Of a stretch of DNA of 64,000 nt, positions 1 to 10,940 are shown piece after piece (within the stretch, counting starts at the first letter, position 1; every line of letters begins with the position of its first letter). The notes beneath the pieces are model-generated. The model was not told the origin of the DNA, did no database searches, and saw only the letters and a list, made by a program, of their open reading frames with translations. The position numbers and the translations under genes are program-made. Source of the stretch: Adiantum capillus-veneris. Lineage: Eukaryota; Streptophyta; Polypodiopsida; Polypodiales; Pteridaceae. Location: the NCBI GenBank assembly GCA_014529385.2, contig CM043944.1, forward strand, positions 92,247,914 to 92,311,913, read 5' to 3'.

Positions 1-12
1 GTACACCCAAAG

Positions 13-57
13 TGTCAAAGTCGACGATGCGGAAGCGTAGAGACCAAGGAAAGTGAA

Positions 58-118
<61 letters not shown>

Positions 119-260
119 CTTGAACCAATCAACCTTGGCAATGAATAGCTGAATGTGTATACAATGGAGGCAAGGGGTTTCTTATATAGCAAGCCTAGTA
201 AATTGCCCTACCCAAGACTTTGACAAAATAAGTAAAATAAATACCTAAAAGCCAAACTAA
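13..260 (-). repeat. LTR-like direct repeat, left copy (truncated)
   Basis: Begins TGTCAAAGTCGACGATG and continues through a GA microsatellite into text that recurs almost unchanged at 1843-2095, for example CAATGGAGG followed by a stretch ending AAAGCCAAACTAA. The two copies match until about 260 and then diverge abruptly, so this copy looks truncated or followed by a deletion. With the PBS-like site beside the right copy, this would be the 3' LTR of a minus-strand element. The repeat itself is certain; its LTR identity is an inference. Confidence 0.6.
66..116. repeat. (GA)n microsatellite
   Basis: About 25 GA dinucleotides following a short CG run, inside the left LTR-like repeat. The right copy has a longer GA tract at the same relative place, so the microsatellite belongs to the repeat. 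Confidence 0.95.
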
Positions 261-1830
261 ATAATGGGATCACATTGGGCAGCTCACTTGAGATGCCTAA
301 ACTTTAACACCCTCTTTGCAGCTCATAATGGACATAATAGTGAGAGCAAGTCGATGAAGAAGCTACCATGGACACCCCATCATCGGCCGGGATATTGGAT
401 ACACCTCAATATTGCTCTCCTCAACTTTGTACCTGAAAGTAATGCCATCTTGAGCATCGGTTGCCTTTGTAGAAACTTTGAACTGTAGTCCACACTACGT
501 CCAATAACCCCCATTCATGAACTGTGAACACATCACGTCCAAAATATAAAACTCCAATCCTGTCCAAAGCTGACCAACAACAATGAATTGGCTAGCCCAT
601 CCATAGTATTTTAGATGTATGATTGGTTCTTTGCCAGATGCATGTGCATTGAACTCTGACCTATGGGTCCAAACACCAATAACTTGAACTCCAACACAAG
701 GGTCCAACTTAATTATAGGGAGCATGTGCTTGCCCCTCTCTGCCACTCACAAGCCTCTCTCTAGCTGAAGCTAGTGGTGACACCTGTCATTTGACTAGAA
801 ATCTGACGTCGAGGCCATTGTGGCCACCGCCACGTGTGCCATGCCGATTTCTTATGTCAAAACTTTATTATCGTAATCTCTGTCCAGCTTGCCTTTATCC
901 TTGTCTATCTGTGAGTTCCTGCTTTTGCCTTTGGCTTCAAACTCGTGAGCAAAACAAAGCGTTGAATCACAATCATGACTATGGCCATACCTCCCGAGTA
1001 TTGAGGCAGCTAATCGAGTACTGGTACTGCCATCCTTATCCAACTGACCTTTGCCATTGTCCTCTAGCAAACTTCTCCATTTTCTTTTGACTTCACGAGC
1101 TCGAGCCAAACAATTTGTCGGGTTCCTTGAGAACTGTGCCGGTGCATAGGCTGCTAAATGGATGGTTGACGATCCGTTATCCATAGCCACTTGTTGCTTT
1201 TGGTCGTTGTTGTTGGGGGCCATCAAGCAAGGGGAGGCCATGATGAAGCTGCAAAGAACTGGTAATCTGGTACCTTCTCGCACTCCAAAATTGGTTGCAC
1301 AAACCAAGGCGATCAATAAACTCCTCCAATGCCCTTCTCCCGGGGTTCCGCAATCCTCACCTCCAAGAGCTGCAAGATTGACACCATGCCAATGCCCAAA
1401 TCCAGTCTTTCAATTGCCCTCTCTTGATTCCTGCTCCCAAGCCAAGGCTGCTCCTCGACTTCTCAATCCAATGCTCTCCCACTCCTCCATCGGCAGACTA
1501 CGTTTCAAAACATAGGACACAAAGGGGGTGAGGTCGCCGCTATCCAAGGGATGCCCCACTGGGCGTCTCAAAATGAAGGTGAGAAGGAGGGGTCGCCAAG
1601 ACGCTGCAGGGCAACGTTTCAAAATGCTCAGTGTAGGGGGGTTACTGTGCCTGACACTTACTGCCTTGCAGCGATTCGCTCGTAAGAGGGGACGGATCCG
1701 GTCGATGCTGCACTACAGCGTTTTAAAATGCACGCAGCAACGTGGAAGATGGTGGACGTTGGTGATGATGCAAGGGGTTCTTCTCTTCACAGGGCTGCTC
1801 CTCCACGCCAAGGGCTTCAACTGCGACATA
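261..1830 (-). mobile_element. Interior of a small element between direct repeats
   Basis: Sequence between the two LTR-like repeats. No reverse transcriptase, integrase or protease motif was found. The only notable frame is minus-strand 1316-852 (154 codons), which carries two diverged copies of a roughly 40-residue unit: one has CLARAREVKRKWRSLLEDN and KGQLDKD, the other CFAHEFEAKGKSRNSQIDKD and KGKLDRD. I do not recognise the protein. A non-autonomous LTR element (TRIM-like or gag remnant) is the best guess. Confidence 0.4.
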
Positions 1831-1842
1831 GCTGTGATACCA
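1831..1842 (-). other. Primer-binding-site-like sequence
   Basis: The plus strand reads GCTGTGATACCA. Its complement TGGTATCACAGC differs by one base from TGGTATCAGAGC, the initiator-tRNA-Met primer site used by many plant LTR elements. It abuts the TG that opens the right direct repeat, the expected geometry for a minus-strand element. Confidence 0.55.
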
Positions 1843-1878
1843 TGTCAAAGTCGATGATGTGGAAGCGTAGAGACCAAG

Positions 1879-1955
<77 letters not shown>

Positions 1956-2150
1956 TCCTGAACTAATCAACCTGGCAATGAATAATTGGATGTGTATACA
2001 ATGGAGGTAAGGGGTTGCTTATATAGCAAGCCCAGTAAATTTCCCTACCCAAGACTTTGACAAATAAGTAAAATAAATACCTAAAAGCCAAACTAATTAC
2101 AATTACAATTCCACTAATTACAAGCTTACACAAATAGAAATAGGTCTAGT
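1843..2150 (-). repeat. LTR-like direct repeat, right copy
   Basis: Same sequence as 13-260 with an intervening (GA)n tract of about 75 bp (1880-1953). It continues past 2095 into AATTACAATTACAATTCC-type sequence that the left copy has lost. The right boundary is uncertain because there is no second copy to compare. It would be the 5' LTR of a minus-strand element. Confidence 0.55.
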
Positions 2151-3340
2151 TGATACTCTTCTCACTCTTTCTTTCTCAAACATAAAACCTCTTCATTTGA
2201 ACATCATAAGCTTTCCAAAGATGACGACACTATGATGGAATGCATCGATTGCTTTGAGTTGTTTCCCTAATGGACCCTCAAATATCATAAGGTGTAGGCA
2301 TTCAAGCATTAGAGTTTTGCATTGTACAATAGATCACAAGGATTCTGGAAAAAGGTTGAGCTTGACACAAGGCAATTGGCAATTAGCCATCCTTCTTCTT
2401 TGCATATATACCCCCTTTTCATAGGTTCTTAGAGGTGGTTAGGAATTTCTTAATTATGATAGATTACATGAAAATCTTGGCCTAATAATTGCATGATTAG
2501 GTGAAGAGATAGATGGTAGATCATAGAGTTACTATCAGCTAGTTGATAATCATAATGCTAGAGTTTTACAAAAGGAGTACCATGGGTGAATAGAAATGAA
2601 AACTAACAAGTGGTAGAATGATCAAGATATAAAATTGAAAAAACAAGATAAATTATTGCATGGAATTGAGAAAATAGTGAGCTGCTGCCTCCATTTTTTG
2701 CATAATGTGACCTCCTTGAACTAATTTTGAAGTAATCTCCTCCTTTCTTTGTTGATCTTCCATGGTTGAAATTGATGGGAAGAATTAGGATGCTAGGGCA
2801 TTTATGCATGAGATAATAATAATACACATGTAGAGTTTGGTCAGGAATTCTAATTATGTTGTATATACAAAGTTTCCATGGCTGATTTTTTGGTTTTCTT
2901 AATGTTAAGAGTAATAGAAAGCAAGTGTGTGTGTCGTGGGATAGGAGTGTAGGCATACGTAGAGGAATAAAACAAAAAAGAAAGAAGGATTTATTTACCT
3001 TGATTATCTAAGAGTGATTTTGGAATCGTTGCAAGGAGAGGCACTCCACCTAGCTGCTTGTCATTGGACAGAGAACTTGGAAATGGGACGGTGCAAAAAT
3101 AGAGTGAAGAAAGAGAGCGTATGTGAAGAAAACAATGGCTTTTTAAAAAATAGAGATGAAAGGAATGTACCACCGCAGAATATAATCACTGGTCTAGAGA
3201 GAGAGAGAGAGAGAGTGTCATTGTTCTTGATCATAGGGAAGTCTGTGTGAGCCTTTGGCTATGGTGTTAATTGACCACCTGCTTGGTTAGCTAACAGAAG
3301 CAAAAATTGAGCCTTCCTCTGGTTTCCACCCTGGTCGCTC
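2151..3340. other. No gene recognised
   Basis: AT-rich sequence with only short frames and no recognisable protein motif. A short GA run lies at about 3196-3214. Confidence 0.6.
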
Positions 3341-3344
3341 TTCC

Positions 3345-4110
3345 ATCTTTGAAAATCAACCCCTCATCTCTTTTATGATTGCGCAATCTCTCAAGGTCTT
3401 ACTATTGTGCTTGACACTGCTCGATATGTATGCCAAATGTGGTGCACTTCAAAAGCAACTTGAGGAGCCTACTGTTTGAAACGGCATCTCTTGGAATGCA
3501 TTGATTTTGCGGGAAACCCACAATAGGAATAGGGACAAAAATCTCTAGGCAGCAATGCTTTCAACAGATGCAAAGTGATGGCCTTTGTCCAGATGAAATC
3601 ACCTATGTGTCCATCTTGAAGGCATGCAAGACCAGGATACTCTGGGATGTTTTCAGCAAATGTAAAGAGATCAATGCAATCACCTACACGTGCAGCTTGA
3701 AGGCATCTGGAATCATGGAAGATGTTGATATCGGCAAAAGAGTTCATGATGTTATTGTTATTCAGGGGTTGTTGACTGAAAACTTCGTGCTTGGCATTGC
3801 CTTGGTCGACATGTATGCCAAAGGTGGTGTACTTCATAAACCACAAAAAGTGCTTACTGTCTGGAATGTAGTCTATTGGAATGCACTGATCGCGGGATAT
3901 GCCCAACAGAGGTAGAGCCAAAAAGCTCTGGGCTATTTTCAGCAGATGCAAAGAGAGGGCAGCTATCCAAATGCAATGGCGTACTCTTGTATCATGAAGG
4001 CATGTGGCATTAGGCAAGTGCTGATACGGGCAAAGGAATTCACAATGATATTGTTAGCCATAGGATGTAGAAAATAAATGTTTGCCTTGGTTGCCATGTA
4101 TGCCAGATGT
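3345..4110 (+). pseudogene. PLS-type PPR pseudogene (copy A)
   Basis: Fragments of pentatricopeptide repeat protein repeats, normally organelle-targeted RNA-binding proteins. Seen in order: LDMYAKCGALQK-like text near 3420, SWNALI near 3490, MQSDGLCPDEITYVSILKAC at 3568, KRVHDVIVIQGLLTENFVLG near 3740, ALVDMYAKGGVLHK near 3800, NALIAGYAQQ near 3885, and a further MQREG unit at about 3945. Stops and frame changes separate the pieces (for example the stop after QQR near 3915), so no intact protein can be made. The wording resembles fern and lycophyte PPR families. It is clearly a decayed copy. Confidence 0.85.
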
Positions 4111-4155
4111 GTTGTACTTCATAAAGCACTCTTTGTATGCGCACAGACCCTTACA

Positions 4156-4157
<2 letters not shown>

Positions 4158-4186
<29 letters not shown>

Positions 4187-4187
4187 T
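4158..4187. repeat. (CG)n/(CA)n microsatellite
   Basis: A short GCGCGC run followed by about ten CA units, between the two PPR copies. Confidence 0.9.
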
Positions 4188-4261
4188 CGATTCTCTCTAT
4201 GCAACACTTGTTTTGTTTTCATAGGGCAGAGCAATATCCACTACACAAGCAAACATGGAGA

Positions 4262-4398
4262 GGAAGAGATGAGTCTTTCTTTTGTGAGCTCACTTAAATA
4301 CTCTGCTACAAACAAGGATTTGTACCAAGGTGGCAGGATACATGCTGATATTTGTGATAGTGGGTTACTTGAAAATAACACATACTTAGCCAACACGT
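4262..4398 (+). pseudogene. PPR pseudogene copy B, part 1 (5' of insertion)
   Basis: Encodes SFVSSLKYSATNKDL, then GGRIHADICDSGLLENNTYL and ANT, the typical first-repeat wording of a PLS-type PPR protein. The frame runs straight into the left end of the LTR element at 4399. It resumes at 7831 as LVSMYVQHGG, so the element split a PPR reading frame within one codon neighbourhood. The PPR copy is decayed downstream and is not a functional gene. Confidence 0.85.
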
Positions 4399-5245
4399 TG
4401 TTGCACGCATTTTGAGAACCCCAATTTTTGTAAATTTGTACATACGGACATGACGCTCGATGTCAAAAGTGTGTGTGGATTTCTTTTTATGGGGTTTTTA
4501 TCTTGCTTTAGCAAGCATATGTACATGCACTGCAAGTCGCTAGTCTAGTGACAGTTGTCGGGTTACTGTAAGTACCCGTGAGTGAGTTTTTTGAAGTGAA
4601 ACTTGTATATAACTAAACCTCATGTACAAACTTAAAAAAAGTACAGCCAAACATCAAAAATTTATAGGTTTTAGCTCGTTGTGTCTCCTTGGTGCTTTTG
4701 GATGCAGTTTTTTGCCCCAACTAGCCTTCTCTACGTGTAGTCGTGCTGGGACAACTTTCTGTTCGCGTCAATTTTGCTCATGGTGGCCTATGGAATCAAT
4801 TTTGGTCATATTTAGCTTTCTCACCAGTCATTTTTCAATATTTTTTCCAAGCTTTAAAGCACCCCAATTGGAGTTGTGCTCTTCAGGTTACGAGTAGTTC
4901 TCTGCAGGGTTATGGCTATGGCAGCCTAATGGCAAATTGTGTGTAGACAGATTCGGAGGGCATGTATCTATGAACTGTGGAATTGATATTGAAGTTGTGG
5001 GTTTGTGATGTTTGATTGTGAAAGGAGAGGCTCTTGTCTTCATATGCATTGGTCGGCGTGTGCTGTAAATTCGTGCTTTGATAGGGTTTTGCTCCTATGT
5101 GACATAGTCTCTTGGGTGGGTGACGGCTATTGGACTTGTGGTGTTTCAAAAGGATTTTGCAAATCTTTTGGTGTCCTGTAGTTCTCTTTCAACGCTCTTG
5201 GGTGACATTGCTGTAGAGGTGTTTCAGTTTGCTTGTTTCCCAACA
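4399..5245 (+). repeat. 5' LTR of element I
   Basis: Begins TGTTGCACGCATTTTGAGAA and ends TTTCCCAACA, matching 6960-7830 along its whole length with scattered substitutions. A TATATAA box lies at about 4605. The right LTR has an extra roughly 25 bp (near 7690-7714) that this copy lacks. Confidence 0.92.
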
Positions 5246-6706
5246 ATGTTTTGGTGCCCCCACGGAGGATCTTCTTCAAGTGACCTTCAATTGATAGCTT
5301 TGATGGCTATGATGACAGAGTTTCCAAGGTTCTATGGTCATGTAGGTGAGGATGCTGATGCATTCATTGAGAAGATGGAGTTTTCTTGTTTGATTGCAAA
5401 TAAAGAAGATCCAATGAGTATGCTCAAGATTTTGTTTTTTTGCTTGAAAGGCGATGCAAGGACATGGTATGAGTATGAGTTTTGGTTGAAATCATCTCAA
5501 CCTTCACAAGTGATGACTTATCATGAGGTCAAGAAGGTTTTCCTTGAGAATTTCAAGAAGGTAGAGGACCCAACAGATCTATGGCACTCCATTGAAGGAC
5601 TTGTGCAATGTGATGGTTAAAGTGTAGATGCCTTTGTCAAGGAGTTCAATGCTTTGTGGAGAAGATGGTGTATTGCTTTGGGTATTGATGCTCCTCCTCT
5701 TATGCTTAAAAAGTGTATGTTTAAGCAAAGTTTGAGGGCTGATTTGAAGCTAAAGGTTGAGCTTAAAAGGCCACTTACATTTGAGGATGCAGTAAGGATT
5801 GCAAAGCATAAGGAATGGAAGCTAGAGAGAGTGAGGCAGCTTGGATTGCAAAAAGATGTGAAGCGAGATGTATCTTATGTTTTAGACATAAATATGGACA
5901 ACGTATGCAATGAAGACTTCCATGTTTCTCATTCTCTTGAGCATGTGAAATAAGAATGTCATATACATAATGAGATCGAGAAGAATGCTCGATGTATGCC
6001 ATCTTTGTTGTTTAAGCGATTTGATGTCAACCTTCATGTCAAAGATGATGATGCTAGTAAGACGGATGTAGGAAAGAAGGCTACCATGGTCATGAATGAG
6101 TCTCAAATGCAAGGAAATGAGAATTCTGAATATCCAAGTCACATGGCTGATGCTTGTATTGTATGTTCTAATGAAGAGGAGTATGTTTGTGATACAAATG
6201 TGACTCTTGGGAGTTCTCTTTGTGTAGATGAAGTAGTCAAAGATCACATGATGGAGGTCAAGGTGATTAGCAATGGGAAAGATGGTGATGTGTATGATGA
6301 GGGTTTTCAAGTATATGCTTTGGGTGATAGTATGCAAAAGGGTGATGAAGCAACTAAGTATAATACTTGTGTTGTTGATGAGGACCCTATCAATGAGAAG
6401 CTTCATGGCGTGCATGATGGTGTGGGTGATCCTGTCTTAATTGATGAAGAGAATATTGAGGTTTTAGAAGATATGGAAAATGATGGAGATTCTCTTGTTA
6501 TGCCTCATGTGAATATGGTTGATGCTACCTTTCTTGATCCCCTTGTTAAGGAGCCTAAGGTATATATGGAAGATGGCTTACCTATCAAGCATGATATGGT
6601 TGAATTGGATGGATGCTTTATGAAGAGTGGGGGTAATGATATGAACATGCATGAGGATATGAAAATAGCTGAGTTAGAGGTTGAAGACATTTTGGAGGAG
6701 ATGTGA
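5246..6706 (+). pseudogene. Gag with a long acidic C-terminal extension (two in-frame stops)
   Basis: One reading frame begins with the ATG immediately after the LTR (5246) and runs to 6706, interrupted only by TAA at 5618-5620 and TAA at 5951-5953. The N-terminal part is a Ty3/Gypsy-type Gag: EFPRFYGHVGEDADAFIEKM, then LKGDARTWYEYE, SVDAFVKEFNALWRRW and LTFEDAVRIAKHKE. The second part (about 5996-6706) is strongly acidic, rich in D, E, M, V and N, and has no zinc knuckle or protease motif that I can see. Gag would form the particle that packages the element's RNA; the role of the acidic region is unknown. Staying in one frame with only two stops suggests a fairly young copy. Confidence 0.8.
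5251..5268 (+). other. Primer-binding site of element I
   Basis: TTGGTGCCCCCACGGAGG follows the LTR end within a few bases. It resembles the TTTGGTGCC/TGGCGCC class of plant Gypsy primer sites. It overlaps the first codons of the gag frame, which is unusual. Confidence 0.6.
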
Positions 6707-6937
6707 AAGGCTTCTTTAGATGTTTTAGTTGTGAAAGGCTTTCTGTGTGTGGTATCTGTTGAGAGTACTTTATGCCTAAATAGGATTTGGATTCTACACA
6801 TGGTTTGTGCTTTTATATTAGAAGTGGGAAAATTGATATGGCTCGTGTTTCTTCATGGATTTTGTGCTTATGTTGTATGGCATTTTGATCCAGGTGGACA
6901 ACATGTTTATGCTACTGTTGAGCATGAATGCTCTAGC

Positions 6938-6950
6938 AGACTGGGGGGTT
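6938..6950 (+). other. Polypurine tract of element I
   Basis: AGACTGGGGGGTT lies just upstream of the right LTR, the normal place for the plus-strand priming tract. Confidence 0.55.
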
Positions 6951-6959
6951 GGCAAACTA

Positions 6960-7830
6960 TGTTGCGCGCATTTTGAGAACCCCATTTTTTGTAAATTCGT
7001 ACATACTGACACGACGCCCGATGTCAAAAGTGTGTGTGGATTTCTTTTTGTGGGGTTTTTATCTTGCTTTAGCAAGCATATGTACATGCACTGCAAGTCG
7101 CTAGTCTAGTGACAGTTGTCGAGCTACTGTAAGTACCCATGAGTGAGTTTTTTGAAGTGAAACTTGTATATAAATAAACCTCATGTACAAACTTAAAACA
7201 TTTCAGCCAAACATCAAAAATTTGCAGGTTTTAGCTTGTTGTGTCTCCTTGGTGCTTTTGGATGCAGTTTTTTGCCCCGACTAGCCTTCTATACGTGTAG
7301 TCGTGCTGGGACAGCTTTCTGTTCGCGTCAATTTTGCTCATGGTGGCGTATGGAATCAATTTTGGTTATCTTCAGCTTTCTCGTCATTCATTTTTCAATC
7401 TTTTTTCCAAGATTTAAAGCACCCCAATTGGAGTTGTGCTCTTCAGGTTACAAGTAGTTCTCTGCATGGTTATGGCTATGGCAGCCTAGTGGCAAATTGT
7501 GTGTAGACAGATTCGGAGGGCATGTATCTATGAATTGTGGAATTGATGTTGAAGTTGTGGGTTTGTGATGTTTGATTGTGAAAGGAGAGACTCTTGTCTT
7601 CATATGCATTGGTCGGCGTGTGCTGTAAATCTGTGCTTTGACAGGGTTTTGCTCCTATGTGACATAGTCTCTTGGGTGGGCGACAGCTAGTAAATTCCCA
7701 AGGGTCTACTCCTATTGGACTTGTGGTGTTTCAAAAAGATTTTTCAAAGCTTTTGGTGTCTTGTAGTTTTCTTTCAACGCTCTTCGGTGACATCGCTATA
7801 GAGGTGTTTTAGTTTGCTTGTTTCCCAACA
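6960..7830 (+). repeat. 3' LTR of element I
   Basis: Second copy of the element I LTR, ending TTTCCCAACA at 7830. The following bases ACGTTAGTC complete the PPR codons interrupted at 4398. Confidence 0.92.
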
Positions 7831-8960
7831 ACGTTAGTCAGTATGTATGTCCAGCATGGTGGACTTGTCTGAGCGCACCAAGTCCTTAACAAGCTTTGGG
7901 CTATTTTCAGCAGATGGCAAGCGAGGGCCTTTTGCCAAACGCTATCACCTATGCGTGCATCTTGGAGGCATGTGGCTCTATGCAAGATGCTCTTGAAAAG
8001 AGAAATCGTGCTTGGCATTGCCTTGGTCGATAGGAATGTCAAATGTAGTGCACTTCGAGAAGTACAAAGGCTAGAGGAGCTTACTTTTAAAACGGCGTGC
8101 AAAGATTTCATGTTACGCACAAGAGGAGCAAAGCCAGAAAGCTCTAGGCTGATTTCAGCAAATGCAAGGTGAGGGACTCTGTCCAGATGCAGTCACCTAT
8201 GCATGCAACTTGAAGGCATGTGACTCTATGCAAGATGCTGATATGGGCTTAAAAATTCATCCTGATATTGTTAGTCAAGGGCTGTTGTCGTGCTTGGCAA
8301 TGCCTCGGTCGATATGTGCACCAAATGTGGTGCACTTCAGAAGCACAAAAAGTACTTGAGGAGCTTCCTGTCTTGAATGTTGCCTCCTCTTGGAATGCAT
8401 TGATTGTGGGGCATGCAACAGGAGCAGGGCCAGAAAGCTCTAGGTTGTTTTCAGCAGATGCAAAGTGAGGGCTTATCTCCTGATGCAATCACCTACGTAT
8501 GCAAAGTGAGGGCCTTTGTCCAGATGAAATCACATGGGCATGCATCTTGAACACATGTTTCTCTATGGAGGATGCTGATATGGGCTTATATATTCACTTC
8601 GATATTTTTTCGGTTTGGGGTTGCAAAAAAATATCGTGTTTGGCAATGCTTTGGTTGATATATATGCCAATTGTGGTGTACTTTAGAGAGCACAGAAACT
8701 GCTTGAGGAGCTTCCTATCCGGAATTTTGTCTCTTAAAGTGCATCAATTGCAGGATATGTGCAACAAGAGCAGGGCCGGAAATCTCTAGGTTGTTTTCTG
8801 CGTATGCAAAGCGAGAGCCTCTCTCCTGATGCAATGACATATGTGTGCATCTTAAAGGCATGTGGCTCTACACAAGATGCTGATATGGCATAAAAATTTA
8901 TGTTGATATTCTTAGTCAACGGTAGGTGTCATGCTTGGCCGTGCTTTGATTGATATGTAT
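7831..8960 (+). pseudogene. PPR pseudogene copy B, part 2 (3' of insertion)
   Basis: Continues from part 1 with LVSMYVQHGG, followed by several decayed PPR units: a MASEGLLPNAITYACILEAC-like unit near 7913, MQGEGLCPDAVTYACNLKAC at 8162, NVASSWNALIVGHA near 8380, MQSEGLCPDEITWACILNTC at 8499, and another MQSESLSPDAMTYVCILKAC-like unit near 8805. Repeated stops and frame changes show that it is dead. The repeating KACGSMQDADMG wording is shared with copy A. Confidence 0.85.
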
Positions 8961-10455
8961 GCCAGATGGGGTGCCTCAAAGATTGTGACTTTGTGTATGT
9001 GTGCACATTTGAGCCTATAGACAGACAATATGACAAATTCTATATACCTTGAAACCAAGAACATTAGAAGTGCTGCAGGTAATGGTAGGCATAATAGTAG
9101 GAAATGGTAGGCATGATAGCAAAATTGAATGCTAGAGTTGACATGTTAGTAGAAGTCACGGAATGGATGATGATGGCAAAACATACTTTGATGGGAAAGT
9201 GGCAGAACAATGTAAGGAAGGTCTAGTAGCAGGTCCATCCAAGATTTTGTGTTAATCCACACGATTGATACCAAAGGTACACTTATATTCTGTGTTTTGA
9301 TTTTCTTTATGTAATCTCAAAAGTACTTAGATTACATTATGTACACATTAAAGCAATGAATTTACATCATGTAAAAAAAAAAGATTGTAGATGAAGGTGA
9401 CAACAATTGAAGATTTTTTTTGATGCCCAACAAAGAGACACATAGACAATACACCTCGGCATGGCAACATGGAATGATACGTGTCTTCATAAAACATCGG
9501 TAATGAGTTATTCTTGTACAAATGTAGTATTTTTACAATAATAAAGTCACTCCAACAATGAAGGAAAAGCATAAGTCCCCTTTCAACACTGAAGAGGATA
9601 AAAGTGGCGGGGAAAGGGCACATTCTCTATGGTATTATTATAAAATGTGGCGAACGGTGCCAACTCCACACCATACATATGTATGGTTTTCTCTTTATTA
9701 TGGGCACATAAGTCGCAAATGCACGAAATGCATCTCCCTCTGTCTTTATCATGATATGTAAATTTTTACATCTATACATCTTTTAATGCAAAATCTTATT
9801 TGTTATGCGAGGTCATAGAGTTTTTGGCAAAAGCTTCAAGGAGAGATGCTATGGAGCCTTCAAAATAAGAGATGATGTGAAAGGTATACAACATTGCTCC
9901 TCTTGTTTAATTCACACCATTTCCATAGCGAATCAATCAAGGCATACTAGTTTGGAGTAAGTATGTTTCCTAGTCATTAAGGAGTCCATTTAAGCTCTTG
10001 AGATTATAATGGATCAAAATGTAGATTTTTAATGTGGGACATGAAAGAAGAGCAAAAAATGGCCAAAAACTGAGAATAGAGAGTCTAATTTAAGCTCCTA
10101 TTTTGGAAGTATGCACATAGAAAATATTTACATATTCTAGAAAAGCTAATGCAAGGTCCTCAATAATGCACACTTTGATTAAGCTTTATGTGGCAAGAAA
10201 AACTATGTATACATATGTACATTTGATTTATTTAGGGCTATGCTTAGGGTGCTTTCTCTTTCTTCTTCCATGATAGCTGGAGTGAAAAATAGCTATCACA
10301 CTAAAGAAGAGGTATGATAGAATAGTTGCTAGTCCTAGACAAAAGAAGAAATCTTGTTTGAGATTCTTAAGCACACTATGCTAGAAGTGATGGTCAACAA
10401 AACACTGAAGCATTACAATGTGTGTCCTTTGTGTTTTGATCAATGTTTGAAGCAT
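8961..10455. other. No gene recognised
   Basis: AT-rich sequence with only short frames. A segment near 9550-9640 (CCCTTTCAACACTGAAGAGGA) resembles a three-fold repeated segment at 19505-19620, which suggests an unclassified dispersed repeat. Confidence 0.5.
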
Positions 10456-10459
10456 GCAA

Positions 10460-10940
10460 ATGAATGAATGCAATGGAATGGAGATATGATCAATGGTGGA
10501 AAGAGAGGAGAAGGTGGGAAGGGAAAGGGGATGGAAGGAGAGAAGGGAAATGGGGAGAAGGTGGGAAGGGAGGGGAGGAAAAGAGACAAGGGGGAGATTT
10601 CAAATTGGGGAGAAGAAACAAGGGAAGAGAGGGGAGAATAGGAAAGGAAAGGGAGAGGAAAAGAGAGAATAGATGATGATGCAAAATGGGAGCAAAGAGA
10701 GAGAAAAAGGGAAAGGAGAGAATGGGACTTAAGGGCAAGAGAGAAGTAGGAGAGGACAAAAAGAAAGAAGGTGACATAACAACATGAATAGGGGGATGAA
10801 GAGAGAAGGTGGAGAGAAATTGACAAGGGAGGACGAGAAGTGGCAATGCACCATAGATAGAGGGGCACAAAGAGAAGAGGTACAAAGAGAGAAAGGCACG
10901 AAGGAGGCATAAGAGCAAGATAGCACAACAAAGAAGGCCC
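10460..10940. repeat. Purine-rich tract
   Basis: About 480 bp in which the plus strand is overwhelmingly G and A (GGAGAAGGTGGGAAGGGAAAG style), irregular rather than a pure microsatellite. The long minus-strand frames here (Ser/Leu/Pro-rich) are composition artefacts. Confidence 0.85.

Larger units (their letters stand above)
4399..7830 (+). mobile_element. Gag-only LTR retrotransposon (TR-GAG-like, element I)
   Basis: A complete non-autonomous LTR element of about 3.4 kb. It has two LTRs (4399-5245, 6960-7830), a tRNA-type PBS after the left LTR, a G-rich polypurine tract before the right LTR, and one gag-derived frame between them. No protease, reverse transcriptase or integrase is present, so it must have been mobilised by enzymes from another element. 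Insertion split a PPR sequence and left a 4-5 bp duplication ACGT(T) at 4395-4399 and 7831-7835. The classification follows the TR-GAG concept (terminal repeats plus gag only). Confidence 0.9.

Noticed and set aside
1162-1515. 117-codon plus-strand frame
   Set aside because: Opposite to the inferred element direction, overlaps another frame and shows no motif.
5120-5245. Upstream extension of the element I gag frame into the LTR
   Set aside because: This lies inside the LTR, shared in sequence with the 3' LTR; the ATG at 5246 is the better boundary.
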